Assembly: GCA_019022495.1 (NCBI GenBank)
Contig: JAFEKR010000008.1
Location: 2,046,001-2,110,000 of the forward strand
Direction: 5' to 3'
DNA length: 64,000 nucleotides
DNA from: Epichloe hybrida
Taxonomy: Eukaryota; Ascomycota; Sordariomycetes; Hypocreales; Clavicipitaceae
The position numbers and the translations under genes were made by a program. Shown piece after piece: positions 23,176-36,500 of the stretch. Positions within the stretch are counted from its first letter, which is position 1. Each line of letters begins with the position of its first letter. Under the pieces are notes generated by a model. The model saw only the letters and a list, made by a program, of their open reading frames with translations, did no database searches and had not been told where the DNA came from.

Positions 23176-23996
23176 CAGAGCATTGTTTGTAGTGTAGTTA
23201 GTGTAGTTTTTAGGAAAATTTTGTATTTATAATGTAGTTTTTTCTAGCTTATATTTAGTGTAGTGTAGTTTTTTTTTTCTCATAGTTAGTGTAATTACTA
23301 ACTACACTAACTACACTATACTATAAAAACTACAAATGTAGTGTAAGTTAAATAAAAGTGGGTCTTTTTATATAGTTATATTAATATCGTAATTAAAAGA
23401 AAGCTATTAATTTTATACTTATATTATTAGCTATTTTATTTAATTAGTTATTTAAGTTATAATATTATAACTTTTTATATATCTTATTATAGCTTAGGTA
23501 ATATATATAATTAGTACTTATATATTATTATAAATAAGATAAAAACTTAAAAAAAGCTTAAACTATTTATTTACTATTTAAATAAATTATATATTACTTT
23601 TAGCTTTATAATTTATAAGCTTTAAGAAGTTATATATAGTAGCTTTATATATTTTCTTACTATAATATATAAAGAAAGAATAAAAGATAGTAATACTTAT
23701 AAAGTATTTATATAAAACTAATAGTATTATTTAAAAACTAGGCTATATAACTAAAATAAGCTATTAAAATAATTTAAACTTAATTTAAACTTAATTTTAG
23801 TAATAATACTAGGACTTACTTTTATTTTATATACTATAATTACTTTAATAACTATAATAAGCTTTATTATACTTAGTTAAACTTATTCTTAAATAAAATA
23901 CTAGGACTTATTTTTACTTTATATACTTTATATACTATAATTACTTTAATAAGCTTTATTATAATTACTTAAATTTATTTTTAAATATAATACTAG
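23176..23996. repeat. left piece of the outer hAT-like element
   Basis: Terminal repeats at 23176-23345 contain GTAGTGTAG and its inverse. The rest is over 75% A+T by eye. From about 23815 a unit of about 90 bp (ACTAGGACTTA... TTTATATAC) is tandemly repeated; the family-B Copia element inserted within this array. Confidence 0.6.
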
Positions 23997-24265
23997 TGTT
24001 GATTCCTTCGGATCTTCATCGGTTCAATCGTGGCCAAAGACCAGACTAAATTGTGGGTCTAGCGCGATGCATGCAATGCGATTAGCTACATTAATTCGCC
24101 ACCCCCTCTTTTGCCCCACATACAGGTTTCGCTTACTTTCCTAGCATCTAGACTTTCCCTCTCTTTTTCCTTCTTTCCTTCCTAGCTAATTTTTAATTAA
24201 CTATTATTAACTTTAATTATATAGGATTACCCTTATACCTATGTAGGACCTTAGTATAACTAACA
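23997..24265 (+). repeat. 5' LTR of the plus-strand family-B element
   Basis: 269 bp, TGTTGATTCC start, CTAACA end. It is moderately RIP-mutated in its right half. It carries the CTAGACTTTCCCTCTC pyrimidine block that is missing from the 221 bp version at 55426. Confidence 0.94.
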
Positions 24266-24371
24266 CTAATTAGTAGTTAACTTTATAACTATAGATAAGC
24301 TAGGTATTATAAGAAAAGATATTTTTACAAACGCTACTACTACTACCCCTTGTTATGCTATAACGGTTATT

Positions 24372-24557
24372 ATAGTAGAGAGGCATAACTATATAAGTGT
24401 GCTAAAGGAAGAGACTAGAATCCTAGTTGTAGGCTTATTAGGCTTCTAAGGAATTAATTTATTAACCCTTAGGCTAAGGGATATAACTTTGTTATATTTA
24501 TCTGGGATATTATTGTCAATTGTCGATTTTATTGTCTATCACGAGAAAACCAACTGA
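24372..24557 (+). pseudogene. short leader ORF upstream of gag, start lost
   Basis: This is the same 61-codon frame as at 55753-55938, in the same place between primer site and gag. The start reads ATA where the other copy has ATG, and one CAA codon (after LLGF) is TAA; both fit RIP. The rest is readable, from ISVLKE to EKTN and a TGA stop. The product would be small and hydrophobic in its C-terminal half. I know no named family for it; it may instead be a detached N-terminal part of Gag. Confidence 0.55.
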
Positions 24558-25084
24558 CTAACCAAATCTATCGCCACGAGGTATTTATTTCGAACCTGAC
24601 GTTAAAAACAACCCTTAGCTAAGCTAGCTAAATCAAATCAATCATTACGACTGTTGCTAACGATATTGTCCGATACGATTAAACAACAAGCTCTGTTCCT
24701 TTTAATAGGCATCTACAGAGACCCCCCCTTTTTTTTTTCTACCCTTATACCTATAAATTCCCTTTAACACATTACCTTCTAATAGACCTTTAATCTCTCC
24801 CCACAAGCATCTACTACTTATTTCTTACCCCCTTTATTCTTAGTGCTATTTGCCCTATGCTTATTAGTAAGAAAAAGAGAGATTACCTCCTTCCTTTCTT
24901 TTCACAAAAAACAGGAAGTAGTAATTCCTATTATTCCCTTATTACTTTTCCTATTATTTTCTAGTTATATTTAGAACTTCTATTGCTTTCTTTATGCCTA
25001 TTAATTTATTTTTATTATTACTTTTACTACTTTTGCTACTTTTTCTTCCGTTTTTCCTATTTTCATAATCTTCTAATTTTATTA

Positions 25085-25098
25085 GAGCGATAACGCTC
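25085..25098 (+). promoter_or_regulatory. leader hairpin GAGCG-ATAA-CGCTC
   Basis: A perfect 5 bp stem with a 4 base loop sits in the long leader before gag. The sister element has GAGCG-ACAA-CGCTC at 38850-38863 (minus strand). It is absent from the element at 55426. It may act in the RNA, for example in packaging or translation; that is inference. Confidence 0.4.
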
Positions 25099-25149
25099 CT
25101 GAAGTGTAAAAGAAAAACCTTATAATAGTAATAGGTAAATATAGGAGCT

Positions 25150-26313
25150 TAATTAGTAGTAAAAACAATAAATTAGTAATATTTCTTTTATAGTTAAAGA
25201 TAGTAAAGGAATCTAGACCTTCCATAAGAGCAAAGGCTACTAGTGATAGTAAGGCTCTAACTATTACCCCTAAAAGACTCTAAGAGCATAAGTTACCCTT
25301 ATACCTTTAATAGCTTACTTATAACTTCTCTAGTAATTAGAAAGAATCTATTAAGCTAGATTTAGAGACTACTACATAGCTTAAGCTTAATAACTAGATT
25401 ATAAGATTTATTAACCTTAGTAAGCATTAAGGTTAGAGATATAATAACCTATAGAAATCATTCTAAGAAGACTTTAAAAGCTAGTCTAAAGACACCTTTA
25501 AAAGGGCTATAAAGGAAGTTATTAGAGAATTACGCAATTCTCTACGAGATTATAGCATTCTTGTTAAGCAAGGCCTAGGATATTTAATCCTAGTATTCCT
25601 TAAAGAAGTGCTTTATTAAACTTTAATACCTCTTTAGTTATAGAAGAGATTACAAGAGAGACTATAATCTTCTAAACCCCTAGAGCCCTAACACTAATAG
25701 CCCTAATAACCTACCCTAGAAATCCACCTTCCCTAACCCTAAAGACTACGTAAACCTTCACAAGAGCCCCCATAATAATCGCTATTAAATCAACAGCTTT
25801 ATCCTAATAATCATTATTAATAATAACTAAGGGACTATTATTTATAATAAAATATGCCTTTATAGTAATTTGCCTCCGAAGATTAGATTACAAAGAAAAT
25901 CTTAGAGCTTATAAAAATATATAAGGATAGTAACCACTATAGTAGGAAGCTATATAACTTCTTAACGCTAAAGATTACGCTCTTTAAAAACAAGTGTAAT
26001 AGAATTAACCTTCCTTAAACGCATTATTAGAAGGCCTTCCCTATTATATTAATAAGTAATACTAAATAATACTTCCTTAATTATCTCTTTAGGAATAACT
26101 ATTCCTATAAAGAGATAATTACCTATATTTATTAACGCTTTAAAACAGAAAGTAACTAGTAATTTTATTACTACTAATAGAGTAGTATAACATTAAAAAA
26201 CATAATTAAGAAGAACCCTAATAAAAGTAAGCTTAATTACCTTAAGATTACGTTATTAACCCTTAAGAAGATCTATAAAGGACTATACCCTACTAAAATA
26301 GTAAATACTAAGC
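25150..26313 (+). pseudogene. gag relic of the plus-strand family-B element, first part
   Basis: Read through RIP stops, this encodes a Copia Gag body with the run of residues around YNFLTLKITLFKNK and a downstream Y/F-L-N-Y-L-F block. It aligns with 56330-57420 of the family-B element at 55426, which lacks the insertion. The frame is cut at 26313 by the hAT-like element and resumes at 28323. Many Q/W codons are stops. Confidence 0.82.
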
Positions 26314-26321
26314 TCTATAAG

Positions 26322-28314
26322 CAGAGCTTTGCATGTAGTGTAGTATTTGTAGTATTTTGGCTTTCGATGTAGTATGTAGTGTAGTAGTTTGTAGTGTAGT
26401 GTAGTATGTAGTGTAGTATAGTAAATACTACATTACACTATAAATACTACAAATGTAGTATTAGTAAAAAAAAAGTGGGTACTTCTATTATCTTATAATA
26501 TTCCTTAGATTTCTCTTAATTGGCTTAATATTAGCCTTTCTTTTTATTATAATTTAGTTATTTAGTTATAAATTTTTAAAGTTTAGGCTTATTTAAACTA
26601 TTAAGCTAATAATAGGTATAGGGTTACTAAAGATAAACTATTTTAGTATTTATATATAGCCTAAGTTTTTTAGTAAATTTAAAAGGTCTTTATACTTTTA
26701 TAGCTTTTTTCTTAGATTTACTATTTAATTTTAGTATATTTTTTATCTTTTAATCTAAGATTTACCCTAAAGAAATTATTTATTATTCTATAAAAATAAG
26801 ATATTAAATATAATAATAATATATTTAGATTAATAAGACTTTTATTATAAAGATAATATTTTATTATATTTAGTAAGAGGTTCTTTAGTAATATAACTAT
26901 TTTCTTTAAATTAAAACTAATTATATTAAGTTTTTAGGTTTTTAAGGTAAAAGAAAATTAAAAAACTGTAAAAAAGCTATAATAATAAAGCTATAATATT
27001 TTTTAGGATATTAAAATATAAAATAAATTAATTTCTGTTAATTATTTAATATATAAAGAAATAAGCTTTAAAACTAGGTTTAATTATTAATACTATTCTT
27101 AGCTTACTTTCTTAGTTAAATAGTTTTTTTTAAAAGTAAGTCTAAAGTAAGTTTAAAGTGGGTCTAAAGTAAGGTTATTTAGTTATATCTCTTACTTAGT
27201 TATAGCTTTTATAGTTTTTTATAATCTAGTCTTATAAAAAGAAGGGATTTATAAAAGTGGGTCCAAAGTGGGTCTATTTAATTATACCTCTTACTTAATT
27301 TTATAACTTTTATAGTTTTTTATAATATAGTCTTAGAAAAGAAGGGATTCATAAAAGTGGGTCCAAAGTGAGTCCATTTAATTATATCTCTTACTTAATT
27401 TTATTACTTTTATAGTTTTCATAACATAGTCTTAGAAAAGAAGGGATTTATAAAAGTGAATTTAAAAGTAAGTCTATTTAATTATACTTGTTACTTAGTT
27501 ATAGCTTTTCTAGTTTTTATAATCTAGTTCTATAAAAGAAAATATTAATAAAAGTGGGTCTAAAGTGGGTCTTGTTAGATATATCTTTTATTTATTACTA
27601 GCTTTTATACTTTTTTTATAATCTAGTTAAAGAAAAAAGAGATATTAAAGTTTATTATTATTATTATTACTATTATAGCTAAAGTACTAGTACTAGCTAT
27701 ATAGAAAGCTAACTAAGGTAAATAATATATTTTTACTATTATTATTTTAAATATTATTTTAAAAAAACATAAGAAAGAAAAGTATTTTATTTTACTAATA
27801 TTTTTATAAACCTTAAAATACTAAATAACTAAAAAGTAAAGCTTTTTCTATAGTAATTTACTAATACTTACTAATGTTTTTATTTAAGTTATTTATTTAT
27901 TATTTAAACTTAATTAAACTTTAACACTTATAATATTATAAAGTAATAAAAGCTATTCTTACTTATTCTAAGTAATTTTAAGCTATTTTAAGCTATTCTA
28001 AGCTATTCTAAGCTAGTATAAGCTATTATAAGCTATTATAAGCTATTATAAGCTATTATAAGCTAGTATAAGCTATTATAAGCTATTATAAGCTATTATA
28101 AGCTATTATAAGCTAGTATAAGCTAGTATAAGCTATTATATTATTAAAAAATTTAAAATACTACAAATACTACAAAATACTACAAATACTACATATAGTA
28201 GAAAAATTTCATTATAGTATAGTATGTAGTGTAGTGTAGTATATAGTGTAGTGTAGTATACTACACTACACTATAAATACTATAAGATGTAGTGTAGTGT
28301 AGTACAAAGCTCTG
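26322..28314. mobile_element. non-coding hAT-like element, 1993 bp
   Basis: Termini CAGAGCTTTG and CAAAGCTCTG, with the exact 8 bp target duplication TCTATAAG (26314-26321 and 28315-28322). GTAGTGTAG repeats fill about 130 bp at each end. Inside are four to five copies of a unit of about 105 bp containing AAAGTGGGTC (about 27140-27570) and a 16-copy decamer array (27981-28140). No transposase frame survives and none is obvious through RIP stops, so it is probably non-autonomous. It is the inverted sister of the element at 41931-50765. Confidence 0.93.
27981..28140. repeat. decamer array AGCTATTATA x16
   Basis: Sixteen consecutive 10 bp units, mostly AGCTATTATA or AGCTAGTATA, with the first few AGCTATTTTA/AGCTATTCTA. 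Counterparts in the same register occur at 42191-42300 (inverted) and 55141-55280. Confidence 0.95.
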
Positions 28315-28322
28315 TCTATAAG

Positions 28323-31300
28323 TAAGCCTTAAATGCTATAGCTAGTGTGCCTAAATATTAGATAGTAAAATACATATACTCCCTAGGCTTTAAAAGTCTT
28401 ACTAAAGACCTTTATAAGGTAATTACTATTGTAAAATTGAATAAGAGGTTCTCCTAATACCTTTAGTACTAATAAGGAGACCCTCTAGAGGCTATATTCA
28501 CTAATTATTAGTATAGATAGCAATTATCCCCTTATAGTAAAGGAAGCTATTATAAATAAAGCCCTAGGCTAAGCACTAAGCGGTACTTTATATATAGTAA
28601 GAGCAGCTACTAGTTCTCTAATCACTCCGTGGAAGAATATTAAAAGGAAAAGGACTAATAGTAAGCTAGTAAAACATATTATATACCCCCTTTAGAGAAA
28701 AGATTCTAGGTATTCCTTACCTCCTATAAAGAATAGGATAATAATAAGCCTAATAAAGGCTTAGGTTAGAATTAGGAATTACATCTTTTAGCCTACACAA
28801 AAGCTAAAGATAATAATAATATAAAGAAGCTACTATTAATAGCATACCTAAGCATCACACAATTCTTCTGCTCTAGATTACAGACTAACTATAATGCTAC
28901 TAATGTTAATATCCTTATAACCCTAAATAATTAAGCCTTCTAACATATATTTCTTAGGTAGGAGCTTTATAAGCTATAAGAGTGTAATAAAGGCTTAATT
29001 TACTATATCTTTAAAGAACGCTATTCTAAAGAGGTCTTTAGAGGGATTATACCTAACACTAGTACTATAGGAAAGTTAACTATAGGAGAGGTATAAGTAA
29101 AGGCTTTATTAAGATTAATACCTTTATTAAAGGTAACCCTATGCGAACCCTAAATTATTATATTTAGCGCTAGATTAGTAGTTATAAGAGAAATCCTTTA
29201 TATGCCTATGGAACTTAGAGAGCTTAAATTCTATATCCTTAATATAGCTACCCCCTTCCTCTTCTTAATCACTAATATAGATAAAATATAAGTCAAGATT
29301 AATAACCTTACTAATATACTTATCTAAGGTAATAAGACTATACCTATTATGTGATAATAGGGCTATCCTTAGTAGTTACTAGAGGTAAGAGAAATAGTTA
29401 CCTTTTACCTTTTAGAAGGAGATATCTATTAATTATATTATTAACTTAGTTACCCTTCTGTTTAATAACTTATTAAGATCCTTTACTAAGCTAGTTACAA
29501 AGTTAAACGCTAGGTAATTAAGGAATTAACTAAAGTCTACTACTATTACTAAATATATAGAAAGGCCCCTAGTTAATTCAAGTTTATAATTAAAGATAAC
29601 CATAAATTTAACTATAAGATTATTATTAATATTATGCAAATTAATAGCTAACTAGTACTTCACATTATTAATTTAGTAATATTATTCTAGGTAGCCTAAT
29701 TCCTTAATCTAAGGAAGCAAAAAGCTTAAGATATCTAGGATACTATCCGCAAATATTAGATTAACACTTATCTTAGACCTCTAGAATAGATTATACATAA
29801 TGCTAGAAATAACTTCACTTCTGCTAAGTTTAAGCACTATACTTAACTAATATTAATTAAGACTAATAAGATACTAATTAAAGCCTATAATAGTATTAGA
29901 AAGGTTAAGAGATATTACAGACCTTTACACTAAGCTTATAATATTATTATAGACTTAATTAGGATAGAACTCACGCTAGAGTAATACCTTTAAATAGCTA
30001 TTAAAGTAATTAATAACTTTACAAGCTTAAATAGTATTATCCTAACCTTACTAGTCTTTAGAGGCTACCTATAAATAATAAATAAGTTACTACTAAGCGT
30101 CTCTATTATTTAATATACTAAAGTAGTTCATAAAGCTACTAATAAAGTCCGCTACTATCTAGCTTTATAGCAAGTTTATAATGCCCTTAAAGTCTAGAAT
30201 AGCCCTAATATAGCACTTATATATTAGCTACCCTTATAGGCTAATATATATATATAAAGAGAGAAAGGTAGCTAGTATAGCCCTTATAAGCTACTTACTA
30301 CTAATAAAGAGACCTATATAGTTAATATGCCTTATAGCTTAGTAAAGTTTTGCTTTATAGTAGTAAAGCCTTACTATAAAGACTTATATATTATAGAGAG
30401 ACTAGAGTAGTAAAAGATAAAGCCTAATAATATAGAGAAAGAAGTAACTATATAACTAACTACTACTACTAGAAAAGATCCCCTAATAGAAGAAAGCAAA
30501 GAGCTATAGGCACTAGCTAAGAGAAAATAAGGGAGACTAAGAAAGGCCCTTATAGTCTAATTTATAAGCATAAAAAAGTCTAAAGAAAAGGCTTATAAAG
30601 CCTAGAAGGCCCTAAAGGGAAGCTATTAAGTTAAAGACTTACTACCTTACCTTAAAGGAATAAAAGTAAGGAAAAGAAAACCCTATAGCCCTAAGAAGAA
30701 CATTAGCCTAATTTAGCTTTACGTACTTATGAATAAAGATTAGGAGGAGGCCTTTATTTAAGAAGCTATAACTAGAGGGATACTAAATATAGTATTCCTT
30801 ATAGTAAAGGAAAAGGCTAATTAAAACCTCGCTCTTTAACTCCACTAAGAAGGGAAGATTATAACCCTAGGAAAACCCTTTAAGTAATCTAATTAAGCTA
30901 AGATTAACGCTTTATAAGCTTGTGATATATTTAAATTTATTAAGTATAACCTAGCAAAGCATAGAGGTTATAGAATCTTTAATTCTTATATAGTTAGAGA
31001 GATTAAAGGCAAAGGGACAGACTTGCCATACAAGAAATCCTGCCTTATTATATAAGGCTATAATAATAAAGGAAAGGAATTTATCCTAACGCAATTACCA
31101 ATGATTTAACAAGCAAGCTAATGACTTATTATAGCTATCGCTCTATTATTAAGAAAAAGAGGCATTTACCTTTGGATTCGTGATATTACATAAGCCTATA
31201 CTTAATCGCACACAGTGCTAATAAGGCTAATTATCGTAAGATTGCTAAAGCAAATTATATATCTCTTTCTAGAAGGGACTATAATTAAATTAATTAAACC

Positions 31301-32420
31301 TCTTTACGGGATTACAAAGGCTAGAACCTACTAGTAGGTAACATACTTCTATTACCATAGGGATAACCTTAATATAACAACCTTAACCTATAATCCCTGC
31401 TTATTAATTATAGCCCTAAATGATAAGAATCTCTTTAGTATTATTAGAATATAAACTAACAATACATTAGGACTAAGTAACAATAACTTTTTCTAAAAAG
31501 AAGAGAAAGAGCTCTAGAAGGCTAATTTCATAGCTAAAGAAAAGCAATAATTAACTACTAAGAATCCCCTTATCTTTAATAGTTGCATCTTAACCTAAAA
31601 TACTAATAACTTGCTAATATTAACCTAGAAAGGCTAGAGTTAGAAGATTAAGGAAGTTAATTCTTAATCCCTAATAGTAAAGCAAGACTATATAGAATAA
31701 TAAGCCTAAGGAAGCTATATTATAACTATGTGTTAACTAAAAGCTTCCTATAACCTATTAATTATAGCTTAATACTAAGAACCCTTAGGGGAAGATATTA
31801 TATACCTTAATAAACGCCTTAAGTAATAGATTAAGAATTAATAACGCAGACTGTAATATATTCCTTTAGTTCTTAAGGAGGCAAAGCTCTTTATATTTGT
31901 AAATAGATTACTTGCTAATAATAAGGATCTAAGCTTATAGATTGGATACGTGATTATAATTAGCAACAAGATAATATAAGATAATAATACCTTTATTATA
32001 AAAAGTAATATTATTACGTATAGCTTAATAAAGAGCAAGAGAGTTACTTATAGTATGCTTACCTCTAAGTTATATAGTATGGTTTAAGGCGTAGATATTA
32101 CTTACGTAATTTCCATAACTCTATATTAGATTACGGATTAATTAAGAATACCTTAAATTCCTACGATTCTCTATACTAATTCTTTTTTATTATATAAATA
32201 TCTTATGAAGCTAGGAACCACAAAGGAGAAGAGACTAATAATTAATATTATAGCTCTTTATTAATTATACAAGAGGCATAAGATTTATAAAGTTAGGTAA
32301 ATTAATAGTAACGACAATCTAGCGGATATAATAACAAAAGCATTACTAAATTCATTACTTTCCTCTTTAATTAATTTAAACAAATTAATAATTCGTGTTA
32401 AAGGATAGGTAAAGAGACCT
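28323..32420 (+). pseudogene. end of gag and pol relic of the plus-strand family-B element
   Basis: Zinc knuckle near 28585-28630 (Y-S-K-S-S-Y with N-H), protease near 29050-29130 (IPNTST at the family's DTGA site), pre-integrase HHCC region about 29400-29570, integrase core about 29595-30060, RT about 30960-31600, RNase H about 31885-32350 ending in a YKC-L-KLG-TKEKR type motif. The third integrase acidic residue reads Lys (near 29905), as in family A. Stops throughout. The minus-strand 66-codon frame at 31838-32038 is an antisense shadow of RNase H. Confidence 0.9.
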
Positions 32421-32603
32421 ATGGTATTAGGAGATAGGAGCTTAGGCAAGGACTAATAGATTAATTTAATTAACTAATATTACAACAGCCAATCAGAGCA
32501 GCGGATTCCTATTAAGGGATTTACTTATATACACTTTCCTTTAATCTGCTTTTTATTATATTTTTAAGCTCTTTAGCTACAAAGGAAAAAGAGAGACTAC
32601 TAG

Positions 32604-32872
32604 TGTTAATTCCTTCGGATCTTTATTGGTTTAATTATAGCTAAAGACTAGACTAAATTATAGGTCTAGCGCGATGTATGTAATGCAATTGGCTGCATTA
32701 ATTTGCCACCCCCTCTTTTGCCTTATATATAGGTTTCGCTTACTTTCCTAGCATCTAGACTTTCCCTCTCTTTTTCCTTCTTTCCTTCCTAGCTAATTTT
32801 CAATCAACTATCATTGACTTTAATTATACGGGATTACCCTTATACCTGCGCAGGACCTTGGTGTAACTAACA
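32604..32872 (+). repeat. 3' LTR of the plus-strand family-B element
   Basis: 269 bp, TGTTAATTCC start, CTAACA end, followed by ACTAG. The TGTTGA to TGTTAA change relative to the 5' LTR is a G-to-A transition. Confidence 0.94.
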
Positions 32873-32877
32873 ACTAG

Positions 32878-33065
32878 AATTTACTTTTATTTTATATATA
32901 ATAATAACTTTTATAAGCTTTCTTATAATTATTTTAACTAACTTTTAAATATAATACTAGAATTCCCTTTTGTTTTATATACTATAATTATTATAATTAG
33001 TATTATTATAAATTTATAATATTAAAAAACATAAAAAAGAAAGTAATTTTATTTTATTAATATTT
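32878..33065. repeat. piece of the outer hAT-like element between two family-B elements
   Basis: 188 bp of AT-rich DNA. Its left part continues the repeat of about 90 bp from 23815-23996. Its right part (AAAAAACATAAAAAAGAAAG) matches 27767-27786. Confidence 0.7.
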
Positions 33066-33321
33066 TGTTGGATACACTAAGGTCCTGCGCAGGTAATAAA
33101 TCCCGTATAATTGAAGTCGATAATAGTTAGATAGATAGCTAGGAAAGAGGGAGAAGAGGGGGAAAGTCTAGATACTAGAAAAGTAAGCGAAATCCATATG
33201 TAAGGCACAAAAGGGGGTGGCGAATTAATGTAGCCAATCGCATCGCGTGCATCGCGCTGGACCCACAATTAGTCTAGTCTTTAGCCATAATTAAACTAAT
33301 AAAGATCCGAAGGAATTAACA
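33066..33321 (-). repeat. 3' LTR of the minus-strand family-B element
   Basis: 256 bp; TGTTGGATACACTAAGG at the left, GGAATTAACA at the right. The middle is well preserved. A 63-codon sense frame (33268 to 33077) is open but has no recognisable motif and is treated as chance. Confidence 0.93.
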
Positions 33322-33529
33322 CTAGTAATCTCTCTTCTTCCTTTATAGCTAAAGAGCTTAAAAACGTAATAAAAATTAGATTAAAGGAAAGTATACATAA
33401 GTAAATCCCTTAATAGGAATCTGCTACTTTAATTAGCCGTCGTGGCATTAGTTAATTAAATTAATCTATTAGTCCTTGCCTAAGCTCCCGTCTCCTAATA
33501 TTACAGGTCTCTTTACCTATCCTTTAATA

Positions 33530-36500
33530 TAAATCATTAATTCGTTCGAATTAATTAAAGAGGAAAGTAATAAATTTAGTAATGATTTAGTTATTACGTC
33601 TGCTAGATTATCATTACCGTTAATCCACCTAACTTTATAGATCTCGTGCCTTTTATACAATTAATAAAGAGCTATAATATTAATTATTAGTCTCTTCTCC
33701 TTTATAGTTCCTAGCTTTATAAGACATTTATATAATGAAAAAGAGTTAATACAGAGAATCATAGGAATCCGAGGCATCTTTAATTAATCTATAATCTAAT
33801 ATAGAGTTATGGAAATCGCGTAGGTAATATCTACGCCTTAAACTATGCTATATAACTCGGAGGCAAGCGCGCTATAAGTGACTCTCTTGCTCTTTGTTAA
33901 GCTATATATAATAATGTTGCCTTTTATAATAAAGGTATTATTATCTTGCATTATCTCGTTACTAATCACGATCACGTATCCGATCTATAAGCTTAAATCC
34001 TTGTTATTAGTAAGCAATCTATTTACAAACACAAAGAGCTTTGCCTCCTTAAGGACTAAAGAAATATATTATAGTCCGCGCTATTAATTCTTAATCTGCT
34101 ATTTAAGGCATTTATTAAGGCATGTGATATCTTCTATAGAGGGTTCTTAGTGTTAAGCTATAATTAAAAGGTCGTAGGAAGCTTCTAGTTAATATATAGT
34201 TATAATGTAGCTTCCTTAGGCTTATTATTCTATGTAGTCTTGCTTTGCTATTAGGGATTAAGGATTAACTTCCTTAATCTTCTAACTCTAACCTTTCTAG
34301 GTTAAGGTTAGCAAATTATTAGTGTTCTAGGTTAAGATATAGCTATTAAAGATAAGGGGGTTCTTAGTGGTTAATTATTGCTTTTCTTTAGCTATGAAAT
34401 TAGCTTTCTAGAGCTCTTTCTCTTCTTTTTGGAAGAAGTTATTGTCGCTTAGGCCTAATATATCATTAGTTTGCATTCTAATAATACTAAAGAGGTTCTT
34501 ATTATTTAGAGCTATGATTAATAAGTAAGGATTATAGGTTAAAGTTGTTATATTAAGGTTATCCCTGTGGTAACGGAAGTACATTACCTACTAGTAGGTT
34601 CCGGCCTTTGTAATCCTATAAAGGGGTCTAATTAATTTAATTACAGTCCCTTCTAGAAAGAGATGTGTAATTTGCTTTAGTAATCTTATAATAATTAGCC
34701 TTATTAGCATTATGTGCGATTAAGTGTAGGCTTACGTAATATCGCGAATCCAAAGGTAAATGCCTCTTTTTCTTAATAATAAAGCAATAGCTATGATTAG
34801 TCGTTGGCTCGCATGTTATATTATTAGCAATTACGTTAGGATAAATTCCTTTCCTTTATCATTATAGCCTTATATAACAAGATAAGATTTCTTATATAGC
34901 GAGTCCGTTCCTTTGCCTTTGATCTCTCTAACCATACAAGAATCGAAGATTCTATAACCTCTATGCTTCGCTAGGTTAAACTTAACGAATTTAAACACAT
35001 TATAAGCTTATAAGGCATTAATCTTAGCTTAATTAGACTACTTAAAGGGTTTTCCTAGGGTTATAATCCTTCCTTCTTAGCAGAGCTAAAGGGTAAGGTT
35101 CTAATTAGCCTTTTCCTTCGCTATAAGGAATACTATGCTTAGCATCCCTCTAGTTATAACCTCTTAAATAAAGGCCTTCTCTTAATCTTTATTTATAAGT
35201 ATATAAAGCTAAACTAGGCTAACATTCTTCTTAGGGCTATAAGGTCTTCTTTTCCTTACTTTTATTCCTTTAGGGCGTGGTAATAAGTCTTTAACTTAAT
35301 AGCTTCCCCTCGGGGCTATTTAGGCTTTATAAGCCTCTTTGTCAGACTCTCCCACACTTATAAATTAAACTATAAAGGCCTTTCTTAGTCTCCCTTGCCT
35401 TCTCCTAGCTAGTGCTTATAGCTCTTCGCTATCTTCTATTAGAGGATCTCTTTTATTAGCAGTAGTTAGTTATATAGCTTCTCCTTCTTTCTCTATATTA
35501 CTTAGCTATTGCTCTGGCGGATTATAGGGCTTTATCTCCTACTACTCTAGCCCCTCTATAGTACATAGGTCTTTATAATAAGGCTTTACTACTATAGAGT
35601 GAAACTTTACTAGGCTATAGGGCATATTAATAGTATAGGTCTCTCTATTAGTAGTAAGTAGCTTATATAGGCTATGCTAGCTACCTTTCTCTCTCCACAC
35701 ACGTATATTAGCTTATAGGGGTAGCTAATATATAGGCGCTATATTAGGGCTATTCTAGGCTTTAAGGGCATTATAGACCTACTATAAAGCTAGAAGATAT
35801 TAGACTTTATCCATTACCTTACGAATTACCTTAGCATATTAAATAATAGAGATACTTAGTAGTAACTTATCTATTATTTATAGGTAGCCTCTAAAGACTA
35901 GTATAGTTAGGATAATACTATTTAGGCCTATAGAGTTATTAATAGCCTTAACAGCTATTTAGAGGCATTACTCTAGCACAAGCTCCGTTCTAATTAAGTC
36001 TATAATAATATTATAGGCTTAGCGTAGAGGTCTATAGTATCTCTTAACCTTTCTAATGCTATTATAGGCTTTAATTAGCATCTCACTGGTTTTAATTAAT
36101 ATTAATTAAGCATAATGCTTAAATTTAGTAAAAGCAAAGTTATTACTAGCATTATAGATAATCTAATCTAGAGGTCCAAGATAAGTATTAATCTAATATT
36201 CGCGGATTATATCCTAGATATCTCAAGCCTTCTGCTTCTTTAGATTAAGGAACTAGGCTACCTAGAACAAGGTTACTGAATTAATAATGTAAAGTACTGG
36301 TTAGCTATTGATTTACATGATATTAATAATAATCTCGTAGTTAAATTCATGGTTATCTTTAATTATAAACTTAAATTAACTAGGGGCCTTTCCATGTATT
36401 TAGTAATAGTAGTAGACTTTAGTTAATTCCTTAATTGCCTAGCGTTTAACTTTATAACTAGCTTAGTAAAGGATTTTTATAAGTTATTAAACAGAAGGGT

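Larger units (their letters stand above)
23997..32872 (+). mobile_element. family-B Copia element carrying a nested hAT-like element
   Basis: LTRs of 269 bp sit at 23997-24265 and 32604-32872, with target duplication ACTAG at 23992-23996 and 32873-32877. The primer-site motif is at 24266-24279; the purine tract AAAGGAAAAAGAGAG begins at 32581 and CTAG precedes the 3' LTR. A 2 kb hAT-like element (26322-28314) sits in gag. Without it the element is about 6.9 kb. Confidence 0.96.

Noticed and set aside
25735..25750. CCTAACCCTAAAG resembling telomeric repeats
   Set aside because: A single short occurrence inside a gag relic, not a tandem array.
31838..32038. 66-codon minus-strand ORF, and its counterpart at 33878-34087 plus
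   Set aside because: Both are antisense to the RNase H part of family-B pol. Their similarity reflects the shared element.
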